A stretch of DNA of 64,000 nucleotides from Jejuia rubra (lineage in GTDB: Bacteria > Bacteroidota > Bacteroidia > Flavobacteriales > Flavobacteriaceae), in NCBI RefSeq assembly GCF_042684665.1, contig NZ_JBHULY010000039.1, positions 124,001 to 188,000 of the forward strand. The letters run 5' to 3'. The notes beneath the pieces are model-generated. The model was not told the origin of the DNA, did no database searches, and saw nothing but the letters and a program-made list of their open reading frames with translations. Below are positions 1-9,418 of the stretch, in pieces; position 1 is the stretch's first letter, and each line of letters starts with the position of its first letter. The position numbers were made by a program, and so were the translations under genes.

Positions 1-55
1 AAGGATGAAAAAGATAATGAAGGCTAATGCAAAACTTTTAAAAGACAAATTCTGA
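1..55 (+). CDS. possible 3' tail of a gene starting left of the window
   Basis: A forward frame is open from the left edge and ends at TGA 53-55. Its last residues would be MKKIMKANAKLLKDKF, a basic tail. It is too short to assign, and the only support is an open, lysine-rich frame at the edge; it could be non-coding. Confidence 0.2.
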   Translation, partial: RMKKIMKANAKLLKDKF

Positions 56-113
56 AATCGCTTTAACCAAAATAATTGTGTCAATGCAGAGAAAATTAAT
101 GCCCTTAACAATA

Positions 114-389
114 TCAATGAATATAAATAGTTGTACAGACCAATTGATCTCCCTCTCTATAATGTAGATATTCTTCAGTCCTAGAATACTCTAAAAGATC
201 TACGGCACAATAAATAAGATAAATTATTCCAATGATTCGAATAATTTTAATTGAATAATTCAAAAATATTTTTGAAAAATCAAGAATTTCTTCAGATTTA
301 AGTTTTGACAGAAAATAGCATATAAAATAGGTGAAACAGAACCCGTAGAATATGGCTTCAAAAATGAGTACAATATCTCTGTGATCCAT
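114..389 (-). CDS. small hypothetical membrane protein
   Basis: This 91-residue protein is not recognised. It has two clear hydrophobic stretches, at about residues 7-28 and 48-66, separated by a charged loop (KLKSEE), so a two-pass inner-membrane protein is likely. It starts 3 bp after the tsaD stop on the same strand and is probably cotranscribed as the last gene of that unit. There is no conserved motif, and function is unknown. Confidence 0.5.
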   Translation of the reverse strand: MDHRDIVLIFEAIFYGFCFTYFICYFLSKLKSEEILDFSKIFLNYSIKIIRIIGIIYLIYCAVDLLEYSRTEEYLHYREGDQLVCTTIYIH

Positions 390-392
390 TTT

Positions 393-1415
393 TTAAATTT
401 TCAACCTTGCGGAAGCCATCACATCCTGCTCCGCAAAATCCCCCTCCAAATACTTTAAATAGCCTACAATAGCAATCATTCCTGCGTTATCAGTGGTGTA
501 TTCAAATTTTGGTATATAGGTGGTCCAGCCAAATTTTTGTTCACCGTCTTTTAATGCTTTCCGGATGCCCGAATTTGCGGAAACCCCACCACCAATAGCG
601 ATGTGTTTGATGCCGGTTTCTTTCGTGGCTTTCTTCAATTTGTCTATTAAAATTCCAATAATTGTGTATTGAATGGAAGCACAAATATCATTCAGATTTT
701 CAGCAACAAAATTGGGATTAGCTTTTTCTTCCTTTTGAATGAAATACAATATCGCAGTTTTCAGACCGGAAAAGCTAAAATTAAGCTCACCCACTTTTGG
801 CTTGGGAAATGGAAACGCCTTGGGGTTGCCCAGTTTGGAACGTTTATCAATTTCAGGGCCAGCGGGATAGCCCAATCCCAAAATTTTACCGCTTTTATCA
901 AAAGCCTCGCCAACGGCATCATCGATGGTTTCCCCAATAACGGTCATTTCAAAATAATCGTCCACCCGCACAATTTGCGTATGCCCTCCAGAAATGGTCA
1001 TTGCTAAAAATGGAAATGGTGGTTTTTCAAAGCCATCTTCTTCAATAAAATGTGCCAAAATATGGGCCTGCATATGATTCACATCAATCAGCGGAATATT
1101 CAATCCATAAGCCAAAGATTTTGCAAAGGAGGTACCTACCAGCAAACTGCCCATCAATCCAGGGCCTCTTGTAAAAGCAACAGCATTAAGTTGCCCTTTT
1201 GTAATCCCTGCTTTTTTGATGGCCTGGTGTACCACAGGTACTATATTTTGCTGGTGCGCTCTGGAGGCCAACTCTGGTACCACACCACCGTATTCCTCGT
1301 GTATTTTTTGGCTGGCCACAACATTGCTTAAAACCCTACCGTTATGTATTACACTGGCAGAGGTGTCGTCGCAGGAGGACTCTATTCCGAGGATAAAAAT
1401 ATTTTGTTCGGGCAT
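393..1415 (-). CDS. tsaD: tRNA N6-adenosine threonylcarbamoyltransferase TsaD
   Basis: TsaD transfers the threonylcarbamoyl group to A37 of ANN-decoding tRNAs, acting in the cytoplasm with TsaB and TsaE. The 340-residue length is normal for the Kae1/TsaD family. The N-terminal ASKHA nucleotide-binding start (GIESSCDDTS) is present, as are the metal-binding NHMQAH motif (His114, His118) and the ISGGHTQ and GGGVSANS glycine-rich segments. The gene is divergent from the tamB-like gene across about 365 bp and is followed on the same strand by a small membrane-protein ORF. The start is the only ATG fitting the family N-terminus. Confidence 0.97.
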   Translation of the reverse strand: MPEQNIFILGIESSCDDTSASVIHNGRVLSNVVASQKIHEEYGGVVPELASRAHQQNIVPVVHQAIKKAGITKGQLNAVAFTRGPGLMGSLLVGTSFAKSLAYGLNIPLIDVNHMQAHILAHFIEEDGFEKPPFPFLAMTISGGHTQIVRVDDYFEMTVIGETIDDAVGEAFDKSGKILGLGYPAGPEIDKRSKLGNPKAFPFPKPKVGELNFSFSGLKTAILYFIQKEEKANPNFVAENLNDICASIQYTIIGILIDKLKKATKETGIKHIAIGGGVSANSGIRKALKDGEQKFGWTTYIPKFEYTTDNAGMIAIVGYLKYLEGDFAEQDVMASARLKI

Positions 1416-1780
1416 TGTCAGAGCTTATTTAGAAATGTGCGATTAGAATTTTTATAAGCTATTTTTGATGCAGAATGAGGCAAAATTTTCAAGCATAGCA
1501 TCGTTACGGTTTAAAATTTTAACAAAATTATGCGCAAAAAGGGCGATAAAAAAATAATTGGCATATTTTTAAATAGGCTCGCAAATATTAGGCACAATAA
1601 TTGTTAATTTTGAGGGCATAACCAAAGAGGCCCTGGTGCCTGTGGTTATGCAAATGCAAAACTACTCATTTTTAGTGTCAAACGAATGCACCTGTTTCGC
1701 TTTGCAAAAATTGCTTTTTAAAACCAAATACTATCAAGAGGGTACTTAAAATACTATCAAAAATTCTGGCAATACTCGTA
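1416..1780. promoter_or_regulatory. divergent intergenic region tsaD/tamB with candidate -7 elements
   Basis: No gene is seen here. A TAnnTTTG-type -7 match (TAATTTTG) lies at 1605-1612 on the plus strand, facing tamB. The same sequence lies on the minus strand (CAAAATTA read on plus, 1523-1530), facing tsaD. Neither has a clear TTG -33 partner, so both are tentative. Confidence 0.35.
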
Positions 1781-4700
1781 TTGCTGTTTGTGATTTTGGT
1801 ACTCGTTTTGAGTATCCCAGCCGTTCAAACTTCACTAGGAGAAAGGACCACCAATTGGTTAAATGAAGAATATAAGACCAACATCAATGTTGAACGTATC
1901 GGCCTTCAATTTAATGGGGACGTTGAACTCATAGGGATTTACATTGAAGATTTTAAGAAGGATACCCTAATTAGCATTGGCGAACTCAATACCTCTATCC
2001 TAAGTTTTGGTAATTTATACAAGGGCCGATTGGTGTTTGGAGATATCGATATTATGGATTTGGTGTTCCACATCAAAACCTACAAAGACTTCGAGGATAC
2101 AAATCTTGACGTGTTTGTTGAAAAATTGGAAGGTGACAACCCAACAAAGGGGGACGGGAGTTTTTTGTTGAGTTCTAGCGATGTGTCTATTTATAACAGC
2201 GTTTTTAAACTTTCTGATGAAAATAAGGAAACAACAAGAGTCCTCGAATTCAATGATTTAAATATTAATGCTACCAACTTTTTAATTTCCGGAAGCGATG
2301 TCAGTGCCAGAATCAATACACTATCTTTTATCGATGCCCGAGGTGTTCAGGTGAAAAACCTGATGACCAACTTTAAGTACGCCCGTACTGGAATGACCTT
2401 TGACGACCTTGAAGTAAAGACGGTCAATTCAATCCTAAAAGGCCAGTTAAAGTTCTCTTACAAAAGGGAAGATTTGCAGTTTTTTGTTGACAAGGTGTTG
2501 GTGGATGCCACATTTACTGATAGCAATGTTCTGTTGGACGAGCTCAATGCCTTCTATAACGAATTTGGAAAGGGCCAGTACGCCAAATTCAACGTGGATG
2601 TTTCTGGAACGTTGAACGATTTAAAAGCTACCAATTTAGAGTTGAATACCAGCGCACGAACTAAAGTGTATGGTGATTTGGATTTTAAAAACCTCTTTAG
2701 CAAGGCATCGAACGATTTTTCCATGGACGGCCAATTTCGAAATTTAACTTCTACTTATCGAGATTTAACCGCGCTTTTGCCTAATGTATTAGGTGAGGCG
2801 ATCCCTTCATCTTTTGAAAGGTTGGGAAAGTTTGAGATTAAAGGTAACTCCCAGGTTACGGCAACTAACGTTGATGCCGACGTTATTATTGATACTGATT
2901 TGGGTTTAGTGAATTCTGATTTGAGCATTCAAAAAATAGATGATATAGACAATGCCAAATACAAGGGGAATTTAGTTTTTGACGAATTTGATTTGGGAAC
3001 ATTTATTGAAGACCCAAAAGTCGGAACGGTGTCCGCAAACATTAATGTTGATGGGATAGGTTTTGTAGCTGAAACAGTTGATACTCAGGTAAAGGGTGAT
3101 ATATTTGACTTAGTTTATAATGATTACAATTACAAACAGTCCAAGGTTTCGGGTAAGGTTAGTAATAAGATTTTTGACGGGATTCTTTTAGTTAATGACA
3201 AAAATTTAAAGCTCAACTTCAACGGTTTGGTCGATTTTTCAGAAACCGTGAACAAATATGATTTTGAGGCCAATGTGGGATATGCCAATCTTAATGCACT
3301 TAATTTTGTAAAGAAGGATAGTATTTCCATTTTCCGGAGTGTTGTAAACATGAATATGAACAGTAGTAGTCTCGATGATGCCTATGGGAAAATTACCTTT
3401 AGGAATACCTCCTATCGAAACGAAAATGACACATATAATTTCACCTCATTTAAGATAGCCTCGCGTTTCGATGGAGATACGCGGGTTATAGATATTGATT
3501 CGCCGGATATTATTGAGGGTAGCCTTGAAGGTGAATTCATTATCAGGGATATGGTGAAACTTCTAGAAAACTCTGTGGGAAACATTTACACCAATTATAA
3601 GCCACATGTTGTTGCCGAAAATCAAAGGGTGAATTTTAACTTCAAAATATATAACAAAATTATTGAGGTGTTTTATCCTGATATTGAACTTGGAAAGAAC
3701 ACCTTTATAAGAGGTAGATTGGAAAGCGATGCCAAGAAATTTAGGGTAACATTTAAATCACCCCAAATTAAGCTATTGGACAACTTTGTAAAAGATATTG
3801 AGCTTCAAGTGGATAACAGTAACCCAGTTTTCAATACCTATGTAGAGGTGGATAGTATCAACACAAAGTACTACAACGCAGCGGATTTCAATTTGATTAA
3901 TGTTACCGTAAATGATACCTTGTTTATGCGTTCGGAGTTTACCGGAGGGCGGCGCAACAATGATAAATTCAATCTAAGCTTTTACCATACGATTAACGAA
4001 GACAACAAGTCGGTAGTCGGTTTTAAAACTTCGGATGTTACCATTAAGAATTACAAGTGGTACGTTAATGGCGATGAGGATAGGTTCAATAAGGTAACAT
4101 TCAGTAAAGATCTGAATTCCATTGAGATTGACAGATTCAAAATTAATCATGGCAAAGAAGAGGTGAGGCTTTCCGGCTTTTTAAGGGATTCCACCGAAAA
4201 GGATTTGAAGCTGGATTTTAAAAATGTAAAATTGTCCAAAATCACACCCGATATAGATAGTTTGAAACTGGCCGGTAAGGTAAACGGGAAGTTGGATATT
4301 TTACAGAAAAACGGAAGCTATTTGCCCAATTCAACAGTAGTAGTCAATGATCTTAGGGTAAACGATTTCCTTTTAGGTGATTTCGATGCTGAAATCACGG
4401 GCAACTCTGATCTAACCAATTATAAAGTGGATGTCAGCATAAAGGATGACGTGAAGAAATCCTTTTACGCCCAAGGGGATATCAATGTTAGTGGCAAAAG
4501 GGCCAGTATTAACGTGGATTTAGGTTTTAACAAGTTTAACTTATTGCCATTGAACCCTTTACTGGTTGATGTATTGTCCAATATTCGGGGTGAAGCCTCT
4601 GGGAAAGCCAATATTGTTGGCGATTTAAGGCGCCCAGATATCAACGGGCAATTGGTCATGAACAATTCGGGATTCACAATCCCATATTTGAATGTGGACT

Positions 4701-6178
4701 ATGATTTTAACGATAAGGCCCTGGTGAGGCTGGAGGAACAAAGTTTCATATTCAATAACATATTGCTAACGGATACGAAATTTAATTCGAAAGGAAGGTT
4801 GAATGGAAAGTTGAGCCATGTCAATCTTTCAAATTGGAGCTTGGATCTGGACGTTAACACCTCTCGCTTGCTAGTACTGGATACCAAGGAAACGGAGGAT
4901 GCCCTTTACTATGGGACAGGCTTCGTAGGTGGTTCGGCAAAAATTTATGGTCCGACGGAACAATTAGTCATTAGTGTTATTGGAGAAACCAAGCCCGGTA
5001 CCGTGTTTAAAATCCCGCTGTCCGATACCGAATCTTTTGGGGATAACTCATTCATCCATTTTATTACCCTCGAAGAAAAGCGGGCGAGGGAAAAGGGTGA
5101 AGCTTATGTATTTGACGAAATAAAAGGTTTGGAATTGGATTTTGATTTGGACGTCACCCAAGATGCTGAATTAGAAATAATCATTAACAAGGAAACGGGG
5201 CATGCGTTAAAAGGACGTGGAGTTGGTGGCCTCTTGGTTGAAATCAATACGAATGGCAAGTTTGATATGTGGGGGGATTTCTCTGTGTTTGAAGGGGTTT
5301 ATGATTTTGCCTACGGAGGCCTGTTCCAAAAACGATTTATTGTGCAACCAGGTGGAACTATCGCATGGGAAGGAGATCCGTTAAAAGCACAAATAAACAT
5401 TCTGGCCACATATAAAACTGAAGCAAACCCTTCACCATTATTGGATACACCAATAAATAGGAGTATTCCGGTGGAACTCAATATTACCCTTACTGGGGAT
5501 TTGGAGCGCCCCGACCCAATTTTCGAATTTGAGTTCCCCAATGTAAATTCTACCATTAAATCAGAGTTGAATTACCGTTTGGAATCTACGGACGACCGAC
5601 AAAATCAAGCATTGTATTTGGTGTCTACAGGCTCTTTTTCCAGGGGCTTAAACGATTTGAATTTTTCTGGTACAATTGCCGAACGTTTGAATGGCATCGT
5701 AAGTGGCATATTTTCAAGCGAGGACGGTAAATTCAATATCAATCCCTATTACGAAGCTGGACAGAACAGGCCGGACTATCAAACGGATGATAGGGTGGGG
5801 CTCACCTTTCAAACGCAATTAAGCGACCGGATTCTTTTCAATGGTAAAGTAGGTGTACCAGTTGGCGGGGCTGGGGAAACCCAAACCGTCATTGCAGGCG
5901 ATCTGGAAATTAACTTTCTTTTGAATGATGATGGAACGTTAACGGCCAACGTATTCAATCGCGAAAACAGCATACGAAATTTTGGCGAGGCCATTGGCTA
6001 CACCCAAGGCGGAGGTATTTCTTATAATGTTGATTTTGATACCTTTAAGGAGTTGCTCAGGGCTTTATTCAAAAAAAGCAAAGAGGCGGAGGTTTTGGAG
6101 CAACCAGAGCCAAAAGAAGATAATCAAAGTTTACCTGATTTTATTTCCATAAGACAGCCCAAAGACGCAGGGAAATAG
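1781..6178 (+). CDS. TamB-like translocation/assembly module protein (DUF490)
   Basis: This very long envelope protein (about 1465 residues) starts with a hydrophobic anchor (VILVLVLSIPAVQT) followed by repetitive beta-strand sequence. The C-terminal third fits the TamB/DUF490 domain (GLLVEINTNGKFDMWGDF, FIVQPGGTIAWEGDP, YLVSTGSFSRG). The family bridges inner and outer membranes and helps outer-membrane protein or lipid transport. The start is uncertain: 1781 is TTG, and the hydrophobic, basic N-terminus continues in frame upstream (KRVLKILSKILAI, from about 1733) with no ATG, GTG or TTG. A rare start such as ATC at 1733 is possible. The position beside tsaD fits flavobacterial gene order as I recall it. 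Confidence 0.9.
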   Translation: MLFVILVLVLSIPAVQTSLGERTTNWLNEEYKTNINVERIGLQFNGDVELIGIYIEDFKKDTLISIGELNTSILSFGNLYKGRLVFGDIDIMDLVFHIKTYKDFEDTNLDVFVEKLEGDNPTKGDGSFLLSSSDVSIYNSVFKLSDENKETTRVLEFNDLNINATNFLISGSDVSARINTLSFIDARGVQVKNLMTNFKYARTGMTFDDLEVKTVNSILKGQLKFSYKREDLQFFVDKVLVDATFTDSNVLLDELNAFYNEFGKGQYAKFNVDVSGTLNDLKATNLELNTSARTKVYGDLDFKNLFSKASNDFSMDGQFRNLTSTYRDLTALLPNVLGEAIPSSFERLGKFEIKGNSQVTATNVDADVIIDTDLGLVNSDLSIQKIDDIDNAKYKGNLVFDEFDLGTFIEDPKVGTVSANINVDGIGFVAETVDTQVKGDIFDLVYNDYNYKQSKVSGKVSNKIFDGILLVNDKNLKLNFNGLVDFSETVNKYDFEANVGYANLNALNFVKKDSISIFRSVVNMNMNSSSLDDAYGKITFRNTSYRNENDTYNFTSFKIASRFDGDTRVIDIDSPDIIEGSLEGEFIIRDMVKLLENSVGNIYTNYKPHVVAENQRVNFNFKIYNKIIEVFYPDIELGKNTFIRGRLESDAKKFRVTFKSPQIKLLDNFVKDIELQVDNSNPVFNTYVEVDSINTKYYNAADFNLINVTVNDTLFMRSEFTGGRRNNDKFNLSFYHTINEDNKSVVGFKTSDVTIKNYKWYVNGDEDRFNKVTFSKDLNSIEIDRFKINHGKEEVRLSGFLRDSTEKDLKLDFKNVKLSKITPDIDSLKLAGKVNGKLDILQKNGSYLPNSTVVVNDLRVNDFLLGDFDAEITGNSDLTNYKVDVSIKDDVKKSFYAQGDINVSGKRASINVDLGFNKFNLLPLNPLLVDVLSNIRGEASGKANIVGDLRRPDINGQLVMNNSGFTIPYLNVDYDFNDKALVRLEEQSFIFNNILLTDTKFNSKGRLNGKLSHVNLSNWSLDLDVNTSRLLVLDTKETEDALYYGTGFVGGSAKIYGPTEQLVISVIGETKPGTVFKIPLSDTESFGDNSFIHFITLEEKRAREKGEAYVFDEIKGLELDFDLDVTQDAELEIIINKETGHALKGRGVGGLLVEINTNGKFDMWGDFSVFEGVYDFAYGGLFQKRFIVQPGGTIAWEGDPLKAQINILATYKTEANPSPLLDTPINRSIPVELNITLTGDLERPDPIFEFEFPNVNSTIKSELNYRLESTDDRQNQALYLVSTGSFSRGLNDLNFSGTIAERLNGIVSGIFSSEDGKFNINPYYEAGQNRPDYQTDDRVGLTFQTQLSDRILFNGKVGVPVGGAGETQTVIAGDLEINFLLNDDGTLTANVFNRENSIRNFGEAIGYTQGGGISYNVDFDTFKELLRALFKKSKEAEVLEQPEPKEDNQSLPDFISIRQPKDAGK

Positions 6179-6323
6179 TCGATTTTTAGACCTTTAGCCT
6201 ATCCAAATCTAATTATTTATTAACTCAAACGTTTTAGTTTTTACATTCCAGTTAATATAACTTCAAAAGCTGTGAATTATTGATTTTGTTTAGTAATTTA
6301 GCCTGCTAATTACAAAAAAAGTC

Positions 6324-7310
6324 ATGTCTGCAGAAATAAAGAAGATTGGTGTATTTACCTCTGGAGGGGATGCGCCGGGGATGAATGCCGCAGTCCGTTC
6401 AGTAGTTAGAACCTGTGCCTATCATAATGTTGAGTGTGTGGGTGTTTACAGGGGTTACGAAGGCCTTATGGAAGGTGATTTTGAGCCTTTGGGTGCTAGA
6501 AGTGTTCGGGGTATCATCAATAAGGGGGGGACGATTTTAAAATCTGCCCGTTCAAAAGACTTCCGAACCAAGGAAGGAAGACAGAAAGCATACGACGCCT
6601 TGGTAAAAGCTGGCGTAGGAGGTTTGGTTGCTATTGGAGGTGATGGAACCTTTACTGGAGCGATGATTTTCAACAGGGAATTTAACTTTCCGGTAATGGG
6701 TATTCCTGGTACCATTGATAATGATATATTTGGAACTTCGCATACATTAGGTTTTGATACTGCTCAGAATACGGTGATGGAGGCAATAGATAAGATTCGT
6801 GATACGGCAAGTTCGCATAATAGACTGTTTTTTATAGAGGTAATGGGTCGCGATGTTGGTCATATAGCTCTGAATACAGGTATTGCCGGTGGTGCTGAAG
6901 AAATACTGATACCAGAAGAGGATTTGGGATTAGACAGATTAGTTGAGTCATTGAACAAAAGTAGAAAGTCTGGAAAATCCTCAAGTATCGTTGTAGTTGC
7001 GGAAGGTGATAAAATTGGAAAGAATATTTTTGAGCTCAAAGAGTATGTTGATGAAAACATGAAAGGCTACGACGTAAGGGTCTCCGTATTAGGACACATG
7101 CAAAGAGGTGGAGCGCCTTCCTGCTTCGATAGGGTACTAGCCAGTAGAATGGGGGTAAAAGCTGTGGAGTCATTACTGGAAGGAAAGACCAATTACATGG
7201 TTGGGCTATTGAGCAATAAAATGGAATTAACCCCATTGGATAAGGCAATAAAAGGAAAATCTAAAATAAATATGGAATTACTTCGTGTCTCTGACATTAT
7301 GAGCACGTAA
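6324..7310 (+). CDS. pfkA: ATP-dependent 6-phosphofructokinase
   Basis: PfkA phosphorylates fructose 6-phosphate to fructose 1,6-bisphosphate in glycolysis. The 328-residue length is that of bacterial PfkA. Visible motifs are the N-terminal GGDAPGMNAA nucleotide site, GGDGTFTGA, and the catalytic GTIDNDI segment. The glycine in GIPGTIDND (rather than lysine) and GGDG indicate the ATP-dependent rather than the PPi-dependent type. The gene is followed after 21 bp by gap, so the two glycolytic genes are likely an operon that ends at the terminator at 8353-8404. Confidence 0.97.
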   Translation: MSAEIKKIGVFTSGGDAPGMNAAVRSVVRTCAYHNVECVGVYRGYEGLMEGDFEPLGARSVRGIINKGGTILKSARSKDFRTKEGRQKAYDALVKAGVGGLVAIGGDGTFTGAMIFNREFNFPVMGIPGTIDNDIFGTSHTLGFDTAQNTVMEAIDKIRDTASSHNRLFFIEVMGRDVGHIALNTGIAGGAEEILIPEEDLGLDRLVESLNKSRKSGKSSSIVVVAEGDKIGKNIFELKEYVDENMKGYDVRVSVLGHMQRGGAPSCFDRVLASRMGVKAVESLLEGKTNYMVGLLSNKMELTPLDKAIKGKSKINMELLRVSDIMST

Positions 7311-7331
7311 CACTAATTAATTTAATAAATT

Positions 7332-8333
7332 ATGTCAAAATTGAAAATTGGAATTAACGGATTTGGTCGTATAGGTAGAATTGCCTTTAGAGTGGCAGCC
7401 TCAAGACCTGATATAGAAGTAGTGGGGATCAACGATTTGTTGGATGTAGACCACTTGGCCTATTTACTAAAATATGATTCTGTACACGGTAGATTTAACG
7501 GTACAGTGGATATCAATAATGGAAACTTAGTAGTAAACGGCAATGAAATCAGAATCACCGCAGAGCGCAATCCGGAGGATTTAAAATGGGATGCCGTTGG
7601 TGCGGAGGTTGTTTTAGACTGTACAGGTATTTTTACTACTCTGGAATTGGCTCAAAAGCACATTACTGCCGGAGCTAAAAAGGTGGCGATTTCTGCACCT
7701 TCAAAAGATGCGCCTATGTTTGTAATGGGTGTAAACAACGATAAGATTACTGCGGCTGATACCATCGTTTCAAATGCATCTTGTACAACAAACTGTTTAG
7801 CGCCTTTGGCTAAGGTTATCGATGATAACTTTGGAATTGTTGAAGGTTTAATGACTACTGTTCATGCTACTACGGCTACTCAGATGACTGTAGATGGACC
7901 ATCAAAGAAAGACTGGAGAGGTGGTAGAAGCGCATTGGCTAATATCATCCCATCTTCAACTGGAGCGGCAAAAGCAGTAGGTAAGGTTATTCCAGAATTG
8001 AACGGAAAATTGACAGGTATGGCATTTAGAGTACCAACTCCAGATGTGTCTGTAGTGGATTTAACCGTAAGAACTGAAAAATCAGCATCATGGGAGGAAG
8101 TAAAAGCAGCTTTGAAAGCAGCAGCTGATGGTCCTTTAAATGGAGTGCTTGGATACACTGAAGAATCTGTGGTATCTCAGGATTTTGTTTCAGAATCGCA
8201 AACCAGTGTTTTCGATGCAGGTGCCAGTATTGCCTTAAATGATAATTTCTTTAAATTAGTATCTTGGTACGATAACGAATTTGGTTATTCAACTAAATTG
8301 GTTGACCTAGCGCAATATATAGCAACTGTTTAA
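7332..8333 (+). CDS. gap: type I glyceraldehyde-3-phosphate dehydrogenase
   Basis: This enzyme makes 1,3-bisphosphoglycerate from glyceraldehyde 3-phosphate with NAD. The Rossmann start GINGFGRIGR, catalytic Cys151 in SNASCTTNCLAP, and the C-terminal SWYDNEFGYS are all intact in 333 residues, the usual length. It sits directly downstream of pfkA and is closed by a strong hairpin terminator. Its codon use is visibly more biased than its neighbours', as expected for a highly expressed gene. Confidence 0.98.
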   Translation: MSKLKIGINGFGRIGRIAFRVAASRPDIEVVGINDLLDVDHLAYLLKYDSVHGRFNGTVDINNGNLVVNGNEIRITAERNPEDLKWDAVGAEVVLDCTGIFTTLELAQKHITAGAKKVAISAPSKDAPMFVMGVNNDKITAADTIVSNASCTTNCLAPLAKVIDDNFGIVEGLMTTVHATTATQMTVDGPSKKDWRGGRSALANIIPSSTGAAKAVGKVIPELNGKLTGMAFRVPTPDVSVVDLTVRTEKSASWEEVKAALKAAADGPLNGVLGYTEESVVSQDFVSESQTSVFDAGASIALNDNFFKLVSWYDNEFGYSTKLVDLAQYIATV

Positions 8334-8352
8334 AAATAAATTAATCTAATTT

Positions 8353-8404
8353 AAACTCCACTGGATATTGTGTGTTTAGCACAGTACTTTGTGGAGTTTT
8401 TTTA
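8353..8404 (+). terminator. rho-independent terminator after gap
   Basis: The arms AAACTCCAC (8353-8361) and GTGGAGTTT (8391-8399) pair perfectly and run into a T tract to 8404. The loop holds a second small hairpin (TGTG/CACA). The next gene starts only 18 bp later with no visible promoter, so some read-through is likely. Confidence 0.85.
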
Positions 8405-8422
8405 TCTCAAAACTAACTAGAT

Positions 8423-9283
8423 ATGGTTTTAATTGTTGATAGTGGGTCTACTAAGTCCGATTGGATTGCCATAGATAACAACGGAAATAAATTACTGGAA
8501 AAAATACGTACCAAGGGCTTAAATCCTGAGATTCTTTCGGAAGAAAAACTGAAAAAGATTATAAAAAAGAGCCCGGAACTTAAGACAAACAAAGATATTG
8601 TAACACATGTCTTCTTTTACGGTGCCGGTTGTGGTACAGAACGGGGTAAAGAAATTGTGTTTGATGCCCTTTCTGAAGTTTTTACCAATGCAAAAATCAA
8701 AGTTGAAGAAGATACCTTGGCTGCGGTTTACGGGACTATAAACGATGAAACCGAAGCAGCCGTGGTTTGTATTCTTGGCACGGGTTCCAATTGTAGCTAT
8801 TATGACGGCTCCAAGTTGCACCAAAGGGTGAAATCATTGGGATATATTATGATGGACGATGCCTCAGGAAATTATTATGGCAAACAGTTGATAAGGGACT
8901 ACTATTTCAACCACATGCCAGAAAATGTTAAGGTGGCCTTTGGAAGCAAATACAACTTAGAAGCCGATTTTGTCAAATACAATATTTACAAACAGCCCAA
9001 TCCCAATGCCTATCTCGCTAATTTTGCCGAATTTATGTTTTTGCAAAAAGATTCGGAGTACACGGTAAATCTAATCAAAGATGGCATACGCCTATTTGCA
9101 AAGAATATGATTTTCCAATATGAAGAAGAGTTAAAAAATGTACCTGTACATTTTGCAGGTTCTATAGCTTTCTTTTCCCAAAATGAAATAAAAGCGGTAG
9201 CCGAAGAAATGGGCTTTAAAGTTGGAAACATAGTACGCCGGCCAATTGACCGTTTAGTCGAATTTCATACCAAGGATTTGTAA
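8423..9283 (+). CDS. BadF/BadG/BcrA/BcrD-type ATPase, N-acetylglucosamine kinase-like
   Basis: This 286-residue ASKHA-fold protein has the N-terminal phosphate-binding loop VDSGSTKSDW and a second loop, LGTGSNCSYYDG. Related proteins are N-acetylglucosamine kinases or 2-hydroxyacyl-CoA dehydratase activators. The length and the lack of the cysteines expected of an activator favour a sugar-kinase-like role, but the substrate cannot be read from sequence. It starts 18 bp after the gap terminator and may be expressed by read-through. The next gene begins within about 135 bp on the same strand. Confidence 0.85.
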   Translation: MVLIVDSGSTKSDWIAIDNNGNKLLEKIRTKGLNPEILSEEKLKKIIKKSPELKTNKDIVTHVFFYGAGCGTERGKEIVFDALSEVFTNAKIKVEEDTLAAVYGTINDETEAAVVCILGTGSNCSYYDGSKLHQRVKSLGYIMMDDASGNYYGKQLIRDYYFNHMPENVKVAFGSKYNLEADFVKYNIYKQPNPNAYLANFAEFMFLQKDSEYTVNLIKDGIRLFAKNMIFQYEEELKNVPVHFAGSIAFFSQNEIKAVAEEMGFKVGNIVRRPIDRLVEFHTKDL

Positions 9284-9418
9284 TTAAACCGTTGTTTTAT
9301 TAGTACTTCCGCCAGACATATCGCATTATACATATCCAATGCTACTAATAAGGTTCAACTCATTAAACGTATTCTGTCCGGCGAAATTTTTGCGGAGTTT
9401 CAAGGTTTAAGTGGCGAA

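Noticed and set aside
669..1446. Plus-strand ORFs opposite tsaD
   Set aside because: They lie entirely on the opposite strand of a strongly conserved gene, with low-complexity translations; shadows.
5756..5775. GCTGGACAGAACAGGCCGGA, resembling the PUL operator
   Set aside because: It lies inside the tamB-like coding sequence, differs at conserved half-site positions, and has no -7-like element 38 bp downstream.
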